From assembly GCA_963846855.1 (NCBI GenBank), contig CAWJXK010000008.1, positions 558,001 to 622,000 of the forward strand: a DNA stretch of 64,000 nt. The letters are read 5' to 3'. A model generated the notes under the pieces. The model was not told where the DNA came from, did not search any database, and saw only the letters and a list, made by a program, of their open reading frames with translations. Positions 1 through 8,108 of the stretch are shown here, piece after piece. The stretch's first letter is position 1, and the number at the start of each line of letters is the position of its first letter. The DNA comes from CAIWHR01 sp963846855. GTDB taxonomy: Bacteria; Pseudomonadota; Gammaproteobacteria; Burkholderiales; Casimicrobiaceae. The position numbers were made by a program, and so were the translations under genes.

Positions 1-788
1 AGAATTTCTACTCGCGCGAGGGCCTCTTCGGCACGCGGACCTTCGAGGCGGTGAAGGACGTCTCGTTCAAGCTGCGCAAGGGCAAGACGCTGGGGCTCGT
101 CGGCGAATCGGGATCGGGCAAGACGACGGTCGGGCTGACGCTGATGCGGCTGCACGAGGCCACCACCGGCGAGGCGATCTTCGAGGGCCGCGACATCCTC
201 GCGATGTCGGCGAAGGAATTCATGCCGTTCAAGCGCCGCATCCAGATCATCTTCCAGAACCCCTACGCGTCGCTCAACCCGCGCTTCACGATAGGCAACA
301 TCCTGACGGAGCCGATGCAGATCCACGGCATCGGCGAGGACACGCAGCACCGCACCGAACTCGCGTTCGAGCTGCTGCAGAAGGTCGGCTTGCCGGAGGT
401 CTCGTTCTACAAGTACCCGCACGAGTTCTCCGGCGGGCAGCGCCAGCGGATCGCGATCGCGCGCTGCCTCACGATGAAGCCCGACATCCTGATCTGCGAC
501 GAATCGGTGTCCGCGCTCGACGTGTCGGTGCAGGCGCAGGTGCTGAACCTGCTGCAGGACCTGCAGGACGAATTCGGGCTGTCGTACATCTTCATCTCGC
601 ACGACCTCGCCGTGGTGAAGTACATCTCGGACGACATCATGGTGATGAGCGAGGGCAAGATCGTCGAGATCGCGAATTCGGACGAGGTCTACCGGCATCC
701 GCGCGAGCCCTATACGCAGCGGCTGCTGGCGTCGATCCCGAAGGGCTGGCATCCGGCGCCGGCCGGCGCGGAGGCACCACCCGCCTGA
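1..788 (+). CDS. Oligopeptide/dipeptide-type ABC transporter ATP-binding protein (5' end outside window)
   Basis: Cytoplasmic ATPase subunit that would power a peptide or related ABC importer. The reading frame is open from the left edge, so the N-terminus is missing; a GTG at 51 is in frame but is probably internal, because the preceding codons (position 3 on) read like normal family sequence. Counting from 51, the Walker A motif GESGSGKTT is near residues 18-26, followed by the signature FSGGQRQRIAIAR and Walker B DILICDE with the D-loop SALD. The C-terminal HPREPYTQRLL segment is typical of the OppF/DppF/YejF branch. The partner permease genes must lie to the left. The substrate cannot be told from this subunit alone. 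Confidence 0.9.
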   Translation, partial: NFYSREGLFGTRTFEAVKDVSFKLRKGKTLGLVGESGSGKTTVGLTLMRLHEATTGEAIFEGRDILAMSAKEFMPFKRRIQIIFQNPYASLNPRFTIGNILTEPMQIHGIGEDTQHRTELAFELLQKVGLPEVSFYKYPHEFSGGQRQRIAIARCLTMKPDILICDESVSALDVSVQAQVLNLLQDLQDEFGLSYIFISHDLAVVKYISDDIMVMSEGKIVEIANSDEVYRHPREPYTQRLLASIPKGWHPAPAGAEAPPA

Positions 789-827
789 ATCGCGACGCGT
801 GGTCCGTGAGCGGACGGAGGAGGCACG

Positions 828-1496
828 ATGTCGAGCGAACGAGAGCAGTCGCTGTTTGCCGCGATCGACGGCGGCGACGTCGATGCGGTGCGCGGAATCA
901 TCGGGAGCGAGCCCGCTCTCGCCGGCGCCCGTGACGCCGCCGGCGTGTCGGCGAGCCTGCATGCCCGCTATCGCGGCCGTGCCGACATCGCCGATGCGCT
1001 CGTCGCGGCGGCGCCCACCCTCGACATCTTCGACGCCGCCGCCGCGGGACGGGTCTCCGAGGTCGCGAAGCGTCTCGACCGCGCGCCCGGCGACGCGAAT
1101 GCGTATTCTGCCGACGGCTTCACCGCCTTGCACTTCGCGGCATTCTTCAACCGCCCGGACGTCGCCGCGCTGCTGATCGCCCGCGGCGCGGACGTCGACG
1201 CGGTCACACGCAACCCGATGCGCGTGCGGCCGCTCCACAGCGCCGCCACGGTGCGCGCGAGCGCGGTGGTGGCGGCGCTGCTCGCGCACGGCGCCGATCC
1301 GAACGCGCCGCAGGAGCAGGGCGCGACCGTGCTGATGTCGGCGGCGGGGAGCGGCGATGTCGAAAGCGTCAAGGTGCTGCTCGCGCATGGCGCCGACGCC
1401 AGCGCGCGCGGCGCCGACGGCAAGAGCGCGCTCGACCATGCGCGCGAGCGCAACCGGCAGGACGTCGTCGAAATCCTCGCGGCCGCCGGACGCTAA
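828..1496 (+). CDS. Ankyrin-repeat protein
   Basis: A 222-residue protein made almost entirely of ankyrin repeats, a protein-protein interaction scaffold. The clearest repeats contain DGFTALHFAA, RPLHSAA and GATVLMSAAGSG, each followed by an ALLxxGAD-type helix. No signal peptide or membrane segment is seen, so it is probably cytoplasmic. The ATG is preceded by a strong ribosome-binding site (GGAGGAGG, six to seven bases upstream). It lies 39 bases after the ABC ATPase and may be read through from it. The binding partner is unknown. Confidence 0.85.
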   Translation: MSSEREQSLFAAIDGGDVDAVRGIIGSEPALAGARDAAGVSASLHARYRGRADIADALVAAAPTLDIFDAAAAGRVSEVAKRLDRAPGDANAYSADGFTALHFAAFFNRPDVAALLIARGADVDAVTRNPMRVRPLHSAATVRASAVVAALLAHGADPNAPQEQGATVLMSAAGSGDVESVKVLLAHGADASARGADGKSALDHARERNRQDVVEILAAAGR

Positions 1497-1571
1497 GCGG
1501 CGCTCCCCGTACGCGAACGCCCGTCGGCATGGGCGATCCGCTACGTGTGCGCCTGCCAACGCCCAGGCGTT

Positions 1572-1590
1572 AATGCGAATCATTCGCATC
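1572..1590. promoter_or_regulatory. Fur-box-like palindrome upstream of the cytochrome operon
   Basis: AATGCGAATCATTCGCATC is a 9-1-9 inverted repeat with eight of nine pairs matching, the arrangement of a Fur box. It shares its half-site ATTCGCAT with the Fur box before the cupredoxin/FTR1 locus at 43173-43191. It lies about 345 bases before the first gene of the operon. Binding by Fur is inferred from the motif only. Confidence 0.5.
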
Positions 1591-1664
1591 GACCGGAGCG
1601 GCGACTCCGGCATGGTGCGCTTGCCACATTGCGACGACAGCTTTGCCGGGTCGTGCCAACGCCG

Positions 1665-1678
1665 TTGACCTGCGTCAA
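1665..1678. promoter_or_regulatory. FNR/ANR-type binding site upstream of the cytochrome operon
   Basis: TTGACCTGCGTCAA is an exact TTGAC-N4-GTCAA palindrome; the symmetry extends to 18 bases (CGTTGACCTGCGTCAACG, 1663-1680). The FNR consensus is TTGAT-N4-ATCAA, and the C/G variant is common in the wider CRP/FNR family. The same 18-base string GCCGTTGACCTGCGTCAA recurs about 2 kb downstream. It suggests oxygen- or redox-responsive control of the electron-transfer genes. Confidence 0.65.
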
Positions 1679-1935
1679 CGTGTCGCAGGCGCGACGGGCT
1701 CACATTGCGTTGCAGTATGTTTGCGCAGCCCAAGACCATTCGCTCGAATGGTGATCCCGCACCGGTCCCGCGCACGGCACAGCCTCCGTTGGCCGCGGTA
1801 ATCGCACGTAGGACTGCGTGGCCGATGGTCGCATCCACCGATGCCAAACACGCCGGCCCTCCCGTCGGCGTCGCGACGCGCGCCATCCCCGGCGCCTGAT
1901 CGAGTCGCCCTTTCCCCACCTTTCCGGACGAATCC

Positions 1936-2538
1936 ATGGAAGAACCCACTGCGAAGCAATCCCTGGCGGCTCATCTGCGCGCGTTCTTCCTGCGGCCTTC
2001 GCGGTTTTCGCTGATCGCCGTAGCCGCGATCGGAATGATCTGCGGGCTCATGTTCTGGGGCGCCTTCAACACCGGAATGGAGGCGTCGAACACGCTGGGG
2101 TTCTGCACGTCGTGCCACGAGATGCGCGATACGGTGTTCCAGGAATACAAGGAGACCATTCATTACAAGAATCGCTCGGGCGTGCGCGCCATCTGTCCGG
2201 ACTGCCATGTGCCGAAGGACTGGACGCACAAGTTCGTGCGCAAGGTACAGGCAAGCAAGGAGCTCTACAGCAAATTCATTGCGGGCTCGATCGACACGCC
2301 GGAGAAGTTCGAAGCCAAGCGGATGGAACTGGCCGAGCATGTCTGGGCGACGATGAAGGGCAATGATTCGCACGAGTGCCGCAACTGCCACTCCTGGGAG
2401 GCGATGGATCCGCACAAGCAAAGCCCACGTGCGGCGGCGAAGATGGCGCAGGCGCAGAAGGACGGCAAGACGTGCATCGATTGCCACAAGGGCATCGCGC
2501 ACCTGCTGCCCAAGGAATACAACGAGGACGATCAATGA
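1936..2538 (+). CDS. NapC/NirT-family tetraheme cytochrome c (CymA-like quinol dehydrogenase)
   Basis: A 200-residue inner-membrane cytochrome that in this family takes electrons from, or gives them to, the quinone pool and exchanges them with periplasmic partners. An N-terminal membrane anchor lies at about residues 22-45 (LIAVAAIGMICGLMFWGAF), followed by four heme motifs: CTSCH, CPDCH, CRNCH and CIDCH. Length and heme number match NapC/NirT/CymA. The spacing of CRNCH to MDPHKQ and then CIDCHKGIAH is typical. It is the first gene of the locus that contains the decaheme cytochrome and the MtrB-like barrel, so a CymA-type role at the inner membrane is the natural reading. No Nap or Nir reductase gene is nearby, which argues against a nitrate or nitrite role. 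Confidence 0.9.
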   Translation: MEEPTAKQSLAAHLRAFFLRPSRFSLIAVAAIGMICGLMFWGAFNTGMEASNTLGFCTSCHEMRDTVFQEYKETIHYKNRSGVRAICPDCHVPKDWTHKFVRKVQASKELYSKFIAGSIDTPEKFEAKRMELAEHVWATMKGNDSHECRNCHSWEAMDPHKQSPRAAAKMAQAQKDGKTCIDCHKGIAHLLPKEYNEDDQ

Positions 2539-2578
2539 TGCTGGGACGCGCGCGGAGTTGCACGAGCGGGAGAGGACG

Positions 2579-2716
2579 ATGACTACAGTGATCTGGACGA
2601 TATTCGCCAGCTTCGCCTTGCTGGCGGTTTTTTCGGCGTGCATCGTGGCGGTTGTCGTGGGTGTGCGGGCGCTGGAGCACATCGTGTGGAAGCGCCGGCA
2701 CAAGGACGCGGCGTGA
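2579..2716 (+). CDS. 45-residue single-pass membrane protein in the cytochrome operon
   Basis: A very small gene starting at ATG 2579 with a GAGAGG ribosome-binding site. The peptide MTTVIWTIFASFALLAVFSA begins a single hydrophobic helix (about residues 4-29) and ends in a basic tail, WKRRHKDAA, giving a probable N-out/C-in orientation. It lies 40 bases after the CymA-like gene and its stop codon overlaps the start of the next cytochrome gene (TGATG). That placement and the strong start signal support expression. I do not recognise the family; an accessory or stabilising subunit for the quinol dehydrogenase is a guess. Confidence 0.6.
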   Translation: MTTVIWTIFASFALLAVFSACIVAVVVGVRALEHIVWKRRHKDAA

Positions 2717-3417
2717 TGTCGCCGCCGGCCGGGCGCGAGCCCGCGGCGTCCGGGACCCGTGTCAGCGAGGCCGACGTGAACGCAGCAGGGAAGCCGGGCC
2801 GAAGCGTTCCGCTGAGGGCGCTCGCGCTTGCCGGCGGGATGCTGGCCCTCGCCGGAGACGCCGTCGCCCTCGACGTCATCGCCGCGCAGACGCTTGCGCG
2901 GCAGAGCGGCTGCCTCCAGTGCCACAGCGTCTACCAGAAGAAGATCGGCCCGGCATGGAAGGACGTCGCCGCCAAGTATCACGGTGAGCCCGGCGCGGAG
3001 CAGCGCCTCTATCAGCACGTCACGACGGGACGCAAGGCGAAGTTCGACGACGGTCACACGGAAGACCACCCGATCGTGAAGACGAGCGATCCGAAGCGCG
3101 TGAACAATCTGGTCGTCTGGATCCTCGCCTTGCCGGTTGCCGCGCCCGTCGATGCCAGCGCCGCGCAGACCCTCGCGCGCCAGAGCAATTGCATGAAGTG
3201 CCATGCCGTCGACGTCAAGAAGGAAGGGCCGGCGTGGAAGGACGTCGCGGCGAAGTATCTGGACAATCCCGGCGCCGAGGACAAGCTCTACAAGCATGTC
3301 ACCACGGGCCGCAAGGCGAAGTTCGCCGACGGCCACGAGGAAAGCCATCCGATCGTCAAGACGCGCGATCCCGACCGGATCAACAATCTCGTCGACTGGA
3401 TCCTGTCGCTGAAATAG
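2716..3417 (+). CDS. Periplasmic diheme cytochrome c with two tandem class I domains
   Basis: Electron carrier with two near-duplicate cytochrome c domains. Each has AAQTLARQ, a heme motif (CLQCH, then CMKCH), PAWKDVAAKY, VTTGRKAKF, DGH and HPIVKT, and ends in NNLVxWIL. An N-terminal signal sequence (LRALALAGGMLALAGDAVA) targets it to the periplasm. The ATG at 2716 overlaps the previous stop; GTG 2776 with GCGAGG upstream would give a more ordinary signal peptide and is a real alternative. Domain 1 has no methionine, and the only methionine in domain 2 lies inside its heme motif, so a usual His/Met heme is unlikely; conserved histidines in DGH or HPIVKT are candidates. It probably carries electrons between the CymA-like protein and the decaheme cytochrome. 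Confidence 0.85.
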   Translation: MSPPAGREPAASGTRVSEADVNAAGKPGRSVPLRALALAGGMLALAGDAVALDVIAAQTLARQSGCLQCHSVYQKKIGPAWKDVAAKYHGEPGAEQRLYQHVTTGRKAKFDDGHTEDHPIVKTSDPKRVNNLVVWILALPVAAPVDASAAQTLARQSNCMKCHAVDVKKEGPAWKDVAAKYLDNPGAEDKLYKHVTTGRKAKFADGHEESHPIVKTRDPDRINNLVDWILSLK

Positions 3418-3888
3418 AGCTCCCGCCTGGCGCCGCGTGATCTGCGCCGGCGCCGTCCCCACTCAACTCGCCCATCGCATGGGCAGGAGCCTTGCCTGTC
3501 GTAACGCCGGGCTGGCCGTGCGCACGCGCAACACGCCCGCGGATTCGGTGGCCGGCCTGCGACGCGCACGGATCCGAACGGTCAACGGAGGTGACGGCCC
3601 GCAACCCGCGGGCATGAGGCATCGGACTCGCGCTGGCGATGCCAATGCGACGCAATCTCAATTCCATCCGATCCGCGGGGCTATTGTTGTTTTGCGCGCA
3701 TCTGCCCGGTGAGCCGTCGGCGTTGTCTGCGAGCCGTTGACCTGCGTCAAGATGCCGCACCATCGAGCGCGAGAAAGTTCGACGCATGTACCACGCGACG
3801 GTCGCTCAAGCTCGCATCAGGCATCACGGCCTTCCGGCCAGTCCCGCGGTTTCGCGCTCGCGAAGCCCCTTTTTCCCTCGGAGAATCC
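3418..3888. other. Intergenic region inside the cytochrome locus
   Basis: These 471 bases lie between the diheme and monoheme cytochrome genes. No coding sequence is convincing. The region contains a second exact FNR-type palindrome (3737-3750), so a second promoter here probably drives the monoheme-decaheme-barrel part of the locus. No clear terminator hairpin was found. Confidence 0.5.
3737..3750. promoter_or_regulatory. Second FNR/ANR-type site in the cytochrome locus
   Basis: TTGACCTGCGTCAA is identical to the site at 1665-1678, and the shared string extends to 18 bases (GCCGTTGACCTGCGTCAA). It lies 138 bases before the monoheme cytochrome start, a sensible promoter distance. Binding is inferred from the motif. 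Confidence 0.65.
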
Positions 3889-4242
3889 ATGAACGTTAAT
3901 CGACGTTGCGCGCCGGTTTTGAGCATTGCCATTGCGGCGCTATCACTTTCCCTGTCCGCCAACGTGCTCGCTGCAGTCGACGCGGCCGCCGCGCAGGCGC
4001 TGGCGCGCCAGAACAACTGCTTCAAGTGCCATGCCGTCGACAAGAACAAGGAAGCGACGTCCTGGAAGGAGCTCGCCTCGAAGCTCAAGAGCGACAAGAA
4101 CGCGCAGGCAACGCTCATGAAGCACCTGACGACGGGGCCCAAGGTCAAGTTCCTCGACGGCCACGAAGAGGAGCACCCGATCATCAAGACCAAGGATCAG
4201 GACCAGATCAAGAATCTCATCGACTGGATCCTTTCCTTGTAG
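3889..4242 (+). CDS. Periplasmic monoheme class I cytochrome c (MtoD-like position)
   Basis: A 117-residue exported cytochrome with a signal peptide ending near SANVLA and one heme motif, CFKCH. It is clearly homologous to both domains of the diheme protein upstream: LARQNNC, SWKEL, LTTG, DGHEEEHPI and NLIDWILSL recur in the same order. Its single methionine after the signal lies in LMKHL, not in the usual distal-ligand position. The ATG follows GGAGA by six bases. In Sideroxydans-type loci a small monoheme cytochrome (MtoD) accompanies MtoAB and CymA; this gene fills a similar place. That equivalence is inferred from context, not shown by alignment. Confidence 0.85.
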   Translation: MNVNRRCAPVLSIAIAALSLSLSANVLAAVDAAAAQALARQNNCFKCHAVDKNKEATSWKELASKLKSDKNAQATLMKHLTTGPKVKFLDGHEEEHPIIKTKDQDQIKNLIDWILSL

Positions 4243-4324
4243 TCATTGCACCGCGAAATTCGCGCCGGGTAGTCAGCCGTCGCGGCCGAACGGTCGACAG
4301 GACACGTAACCAAGGAAAATGACA

Positions 4325-5314
4325 ATGCATGCGAAATTTTGGCTGGCGCTGGTTGCGGTAGCCGTCGGGCTGGGAACCGGCGGCGTTGCCCTGGCGGCCG
4401 ACGCGCCGGCACAGGATCAGGCAAAGCAGGACATGGTGAAGCAGGCCCTCGCCAGGGACGCGGTATGCACGAAGTGCCACGATGAGAACGACAACAAGGC
4501 GATCCTGTCGATCTACCAGACGAAACACGGCGTCAAGGCCGACAGCAGGACGCCCGGCTGTCAGACCTGCCACGGCCCGAGCGATGCCCATGTCAAGAAT
4601 CCGCAAGGGACGCGCGTGCGCCCGTCGCCGGACGTCGTCTTCGGACCGAAATCGAGCACGCCGGTGAGCGAGAAGAACGACGTTTGCCTGCTGTGCCACA
4701 AGTCGGGCGCCCGGACGTACTGGACCGGCAGTATTCACCAGTATCGCGACGTCGCCTGCGCCAATTGTCACCAGGTGCACGTGCCACGCGACCCCGTGCT
4801 CGCCAAGATCACGCAGCCCGACGTGTGCTTCGGCTGCCACAAGACGCAGCGCGCGCAGATCCACCTCATCTCCACGCACCCCATCCTCGTCGGCAAGGTC
4901 GCGTGTTCCGATTGCCACAATCCGCACGGCTCCTCGGCGCCCAAGCTGATGGTGAAAGACACCGTCAACGAGACCTGCTACACGTGCCACGCCGAAAAGC
5001 GCGGGCCGTTCCTCTGGGAGCACAGCCCGGTCGTCGACGACTGCACGAACTGCCACACGCCGCACGGGTCGACGAAGCCCGCATTGCTGAAGGCGCGCGC
5101 GCCGTGGCTGTGCCAGGAATGCCACAGCGGCGACCACGGTGCGGCGATCAACAGCGGCGCCAACCTGCCGACCGGCAACGCGACGACGGTCAACGGCCTG
5201 CAGCCGCTCGGCAATCAGAGCCCGCGCGCGCAGACGAATGCCCGCGCGTGCCTCAACTGTCACGTGCTGATCCATGGATCGAATCATCCGGCGGGCGCGA
5301 AATTCCAGCGCTGA
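4325..5314 (+). CDS. Decaheme c-type cytochrome, MtrA/MtoA/PioA family
   Basis: Periplasmic multiheme cytochrome expected to sit inside the outer-membrane barrel encoded next and pass electrons across it. Ten CXXCH motifs are present in order: CTKCH, CQTCH, CLLCH, CANCH, CFGCH, CSDCH, CYTCH, CTNCH, CQECH and CLNCH. The length (329 residues from ATG 4325) is close to MtrA. A signal peptide ends near GGVALA. ATG 4325 is preferred over ATG 4319 because AAGGAAA lies at a workable distance from it. The repeated CHNPHG/CHTPHG patterns are characteristic of the MtrA/DmsE group. The gene is followed 25 bases later by the MtrB-like gene, the classic pairing. Confidence 0.93.
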   Translation: MHAKFWLALVAVAVGLGTGGVALAADAPAQDQAKQDMVKQALARDAVCTKCHDENDNKAILSIYQTKHGVKADSRTPGCQTCHGPSDAHVKNPQGTRVRPSPDVVFGPKSSTPVSEKNDVCLLCHKSGARTYWTGSIHQYRDVACANCHQVHVPRDPVLAKITQPDVCFGCHKTQRAQIHLISTHPILVGKVACSDCHNPHGSSAPKLMVKDTVNETCYTCHAEKRGPFLWEHSPVVDDCTNCHTPHGSTKPALLKARAPWLCQECHSGDHGAAINSGANLPTGNATTVNGLQPLGNQSPRAQTNARACLNCHVLIHGSNHPAGAKFQR

Positions 5315-5339
5315 GCGAATGCGAATCGGGGAGCTTCAA

Positions 5340-8018
5340 ATGAAGACCAGGCAGGAATGTTTTGCGGTCAGGGCGTCGGTTGCCGCAGTGCGTGTCGCGC
5401 TTCTGGCGATGGCCCTCGCGCCGGCGGCGTATGCGGCGGATTCCGGCGCGCCGGACCCGGCCGTGGCCGCGCTGACCAATCCCACGAGCACCATCGAGGT
5501 CGGCGCCGGCTACGTGAGCCAGGACTCGTTCAAGTTCGGCCAGTACAACGGCCTCTTCGACAAGGGCGTCTACGGCATCTTCAACATCGACGCGCGCGGC
5601 GGCGCCTCCTACGACAGCGACAGCGCACAGCGCTGGCGCATCTACGGGACCAACCTCGGCCTCGACGACCGTTACCTCTACGGCGAGTTCGGCGACCAGG
5701 GCACGTACAAGGTCTGGGGATCCTTCGACCAGCTGCGCAGCAATTTCACGAACGGCGACAGCTACCAGACGCCCTTCCAGGGCGCGGGGTCCAACACGCT
5801 GACCCTGCCCAAGAACTGGATCAAGCCGATCGTGCCGCAGGCGAACGCGACCGGCGGCAATTTTCGGGCGCTCTCGCCCGTTACCGGGCTTGCGCCCACC
5901 ATGGTGAACGGCGTGCCCACGCCGCCGACGGCGGCGCAGCAGGGGATCGTCGCCAACATCATCGCGAACGACGTCCCCGACTTCCAGAACGTCGATCTCA
6001 ACACGACGCGCAAGACCTACGCGGGCGGCTTCAGCGTCAATTTCAGCCCGCGTTGGGTCTTCTCGGCGAGCGCCAGCCAGACGCAGCAGGACGGCCTGAA
6101 GCCTCTGTCGTCGGTTACTTCGAGCGCGGGTGAGTGGGCGGGCGTTCTGCCCAACCTCATCGACTACACGACGAACCAGTACAACGCGGCGATCACGTAC
6201 ACCGGCCAGGAGTACTTTCTGACCGCGGCGTACTACGGCTCGTTCTTCACGAACGGCGTGCAGAGGATGACATGGGAAAATGTCAACGCTCCGGGAACCT
6301 TTGCGTCGATGAGCAGCGCCCCCGACAACGACTTCAACCAGTTCATCCTGAAGGGCGGTTATAACTTCTCGCCGACGACCAAGCTCGTGATGGGCGCGTC
6401 GTATTCGACCAACACGCAAGACCAGGCCTATATCAACGATCCGGGTGCCTTGCCGCTGGGAACGCCAGTCTCGTCGCTGAACGGCTCGGTCGACACGACG
6501 CAATTCAACGCGCGCCTCAGCTTCCGCCCGGTGAAGGAGCTGACCGCCAACATCGGCTACAAGTACCTCGACCGCGACAACAAGACGCCGGTCAACATCT
6601 ACGAGTTCTACGACGCAAACGAGGCAAAGTCTGGCACGTCCGCGTTCAATTCGACGCTGATCGTCCTCGGCCTCGCGCCCCCGGGAACGAGCCTTGGCAG
6701 CAACATCAACATCTACGCCAATCGCCCTTACAGCAAGAAATCGAACGTCCTCAACGCCGACGCGGCGTACGCGATTGCACCCGGTCAGTCGGTGAAGGGC
6801 GATTACGAGTACCAGCAGGTCGACCGGAGCTGCCCGGGATCCTGGATCGACTGTGCAGACGCCAACAAGGTCACCGACAACACGTTCCGACTCGCCTACG
6901 ACGCGACGATGGTCGAGACCGTCAGCGGGCGCGTCAGCTATTCGTACGCGCAGCGGCGCGTCGACTACAACGAGAACGCGTTCCTGTCGCTGGTGCCGAT
7001 GGCCAACTACGTACCATCCGGCGTCGCGACGACGATCAGCGCCTACCAGTACCTGCTGAACACCGGCTTGACTGGTTTCGGGCCGGTCGCAGGATTCCCG
7101 GCGACGCCGCTGACCGGCGATGCGGCCGTGTATTCGCCCAACAACAACATCCTGCCGCAGGCGCTCTACGGAAGCCGCAACAACATCAACGAGGAAGTCG
7201 GCATGCGCCGGTTCAACATGGCCGACCGTGACCGCAATCAGGTGCGCGGATCGCTGAACTGGGACGCCACGGAACGAATTTCGCTGCAGGGCAATGTCGA
7301 ATACACCGACGACAACTATTCGAACTCGGTGTACGGGCTGCAAAGCGCCAAGGGCCTCATGGCGAACCTCGAGGCGAACTGGACCGTCAGCGAGAACTTC
7401 ACGGCGAACCTGTTCTACACGTACGAGGAGCAGCGGGCGCAGAGCGCCGGCATCTCGTACGGCAGCAACAGCAACACGGCCAGTGTCAATGGAAGCACGG
7501 CCGTATCCGGCGGCTGCTTCAACACCGTCCTGGCGAAGAACATGAACGCCAAGGTCGACCCGTGCCTCAACTGGTCCACCGACATGAAGGACAAGGTGAA
7601 CACGATCGGCGCCGGCTTCGATTGGAAGAACCTCGCCTCCGGCAAGCTGGAGGTAATGGGCAACGTGCTTTACAGCGACGCGCGTACCGACATCGGCGTC
7701 ACCGGTGGCTCGTACGTGAACAACCCGTATGCCGTCGCCGGCAAGCCGCCGGTCGATCCCGCTGCGGTGTACATACCCGCGGCCAACCTGCCGACGGTCA
7801 GCCAGAAGTCGATCGAGCTGCAGATCGCGGGGCAGTACGCGCTCGACAAGCAGTCGGCGATCCGCGCGTTCTACTGGTGGCAGAAGCTCAGGGTGACGGA
7901 CTACGCCTATGATGGCATGCAGTACGGAACCGTCACCAGCGTGATGCCGACCAACGAGCAGGTGCCGAACTACAGTGTGTCGGTCGTCGGTTTGGCGTAC
8001 GTCTATCGCTGGCAATAG
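5340..8018 (+). CDS. MtrB/PioB/MtoB-family outer-membrane beta-barrel
   Basis: An 892-residue exported protein predicted to form the outer-membrane porin that houses the decaheme cytochrome. ATG 5340 gives a signal peptide ending near APAAYA; longer in-frame starts overlap the previous gene and are unlikely. After residue about 50 the sequence is a run of alternating polar/aromatic strands (for example VGAGYVSQDSFKFGQYNG, RWRIYGTNLGLDDRYLYGEF) and it ends in a barrel-type strand with a terminal aromatic pattern, VVGLAYVYRWQ. The length and its position straight after the decaheme gene fit the MtrB/PioB family. No CXXC pair is seen near the mature N-terminus, although such a pair occurs in some MtrB proteins. 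Confidence 0.92.
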   Translation: MKTRQECFAVRASVAAVRVALLAMALAPAAYAADSGAPDPAVAALTNPTSTIEVGAGYVSQDSFKFGQYNGLFDKGVYGIFNIDARGGASYDSDSAQRWRIYGTNLGLDDRYLYGEFGDQGTYKVWGSFDQLRSNFTNGDSYQTPFQGAGSNTLTLPKNWIKPIVPQANATGGNFRALSPVTGLAPTMVNGVPTPPTAAQQGIVANIIANDVPDFQNVDLNTTRKTYAGGFSVNFSPRWVFSASASQTQQDGLKPLSSVTSSAGEWAGVLPNLIDYTTNQYNAAITYTGQEYFLTAAYYGSFFTNGVQRMTWENVNAPGTFASMSSAPDNDFNQFILKGGYNFSPTTKLVMGASYSTNTQDQAYINDPGALPLGTPVSSLNGSVDTTQFNARLSFRPVKELTANIGYKYLDRDNKTPVNIYEFYDANEAKSGTSAFNSTLIVLGLAPPGTSLGSNINIYANRPYSKKSNVLNADAAYAIAPGQSVKGDYEYQQVDRSCPGSWIDCADANKVTDNTFRLAYDATMVETVSGRVSYSYAQRRVDYNENAFLSLVPMANYVPSGVATTISAYQYLLNTGLTGFGPVAGFPATPLTGDAAVYSPNNNILPQALYGSRNNINEEVGMRRFNMADRDRNQVRGSLNWDATERISLQGNVEYTDDNYSNSVYGLQSAKGLMANLEANWTVSENFTANLFYTYEEQRAQSAGISYGSNSNTASVNGSTAVSGGCFNTVLAKNMNAKVDPCLNWSTDMKDKVNTIGAGFDWKNLASGKLEVMGNVLYSDARTDIGVTGGSYVNNPYAVAGKPPVDPAAVYIPAANLPTVSQKSIELQIAGQYALDKQSAIRAFYWWQKLRVTDYAYDGMQYGTVTSVMPTNEQVPNYSVSVVGLAYVYRWQ

Positions 8019-8108
8019 GGCTGGTCGACCGGGACGAGTGAAGGGGGCGGCGGTTGCGCCCCCGTCTCACGCGCGCCGTCCGCGCGTGCGGCAACGAGGA
8101 GCTAAAGC

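Larger units (their letters stand above)
1497..1935. other. Intergenic control region before the porin-cytochrome operon
   Basis: No convincing gene is seen in these 439 bases; short open frames here have no recognisable content. It holds a Fur-type palindrome (1572-1590) and an FNR-type palindrome (1665-1678), both listed separately. No good -35/-10 pair is visible, which would fit activator-dependent transcription. CACATT at 1701-1706 lies at the right distance for a -10 under an FNR site centred near -41.5, but it is a weak match. Confidence 0.5.

Noticed and set aside
1675..3462. A 595-codon minus-strand open frame over the CymA-like and diheme genes
   Set aside because: The plus strand encodes heme motifs in the same bases; the minus frame has no protein-like features.
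5253..8015. A 920-codon open frame on the minus strand, opposite the MtrB-like gene
   Set aside because: It is a shadow of the barrel gene on the other strand; the translated text is rich in Arg/Val/Ala low-complexity sequence with no family resemblance, while the plus strand has a signal peptide and barrel strands.
8043..8063. GC-rich hairpin between the barrel gene and the c5-like cytochrome gene
   Set aside because: GGGGGCG/CGCCCCC pairs, but there is no T-run and the downstream gene seems to belong to the same operon; could be a stabilising or attenuating structure, not listed as a terminator.
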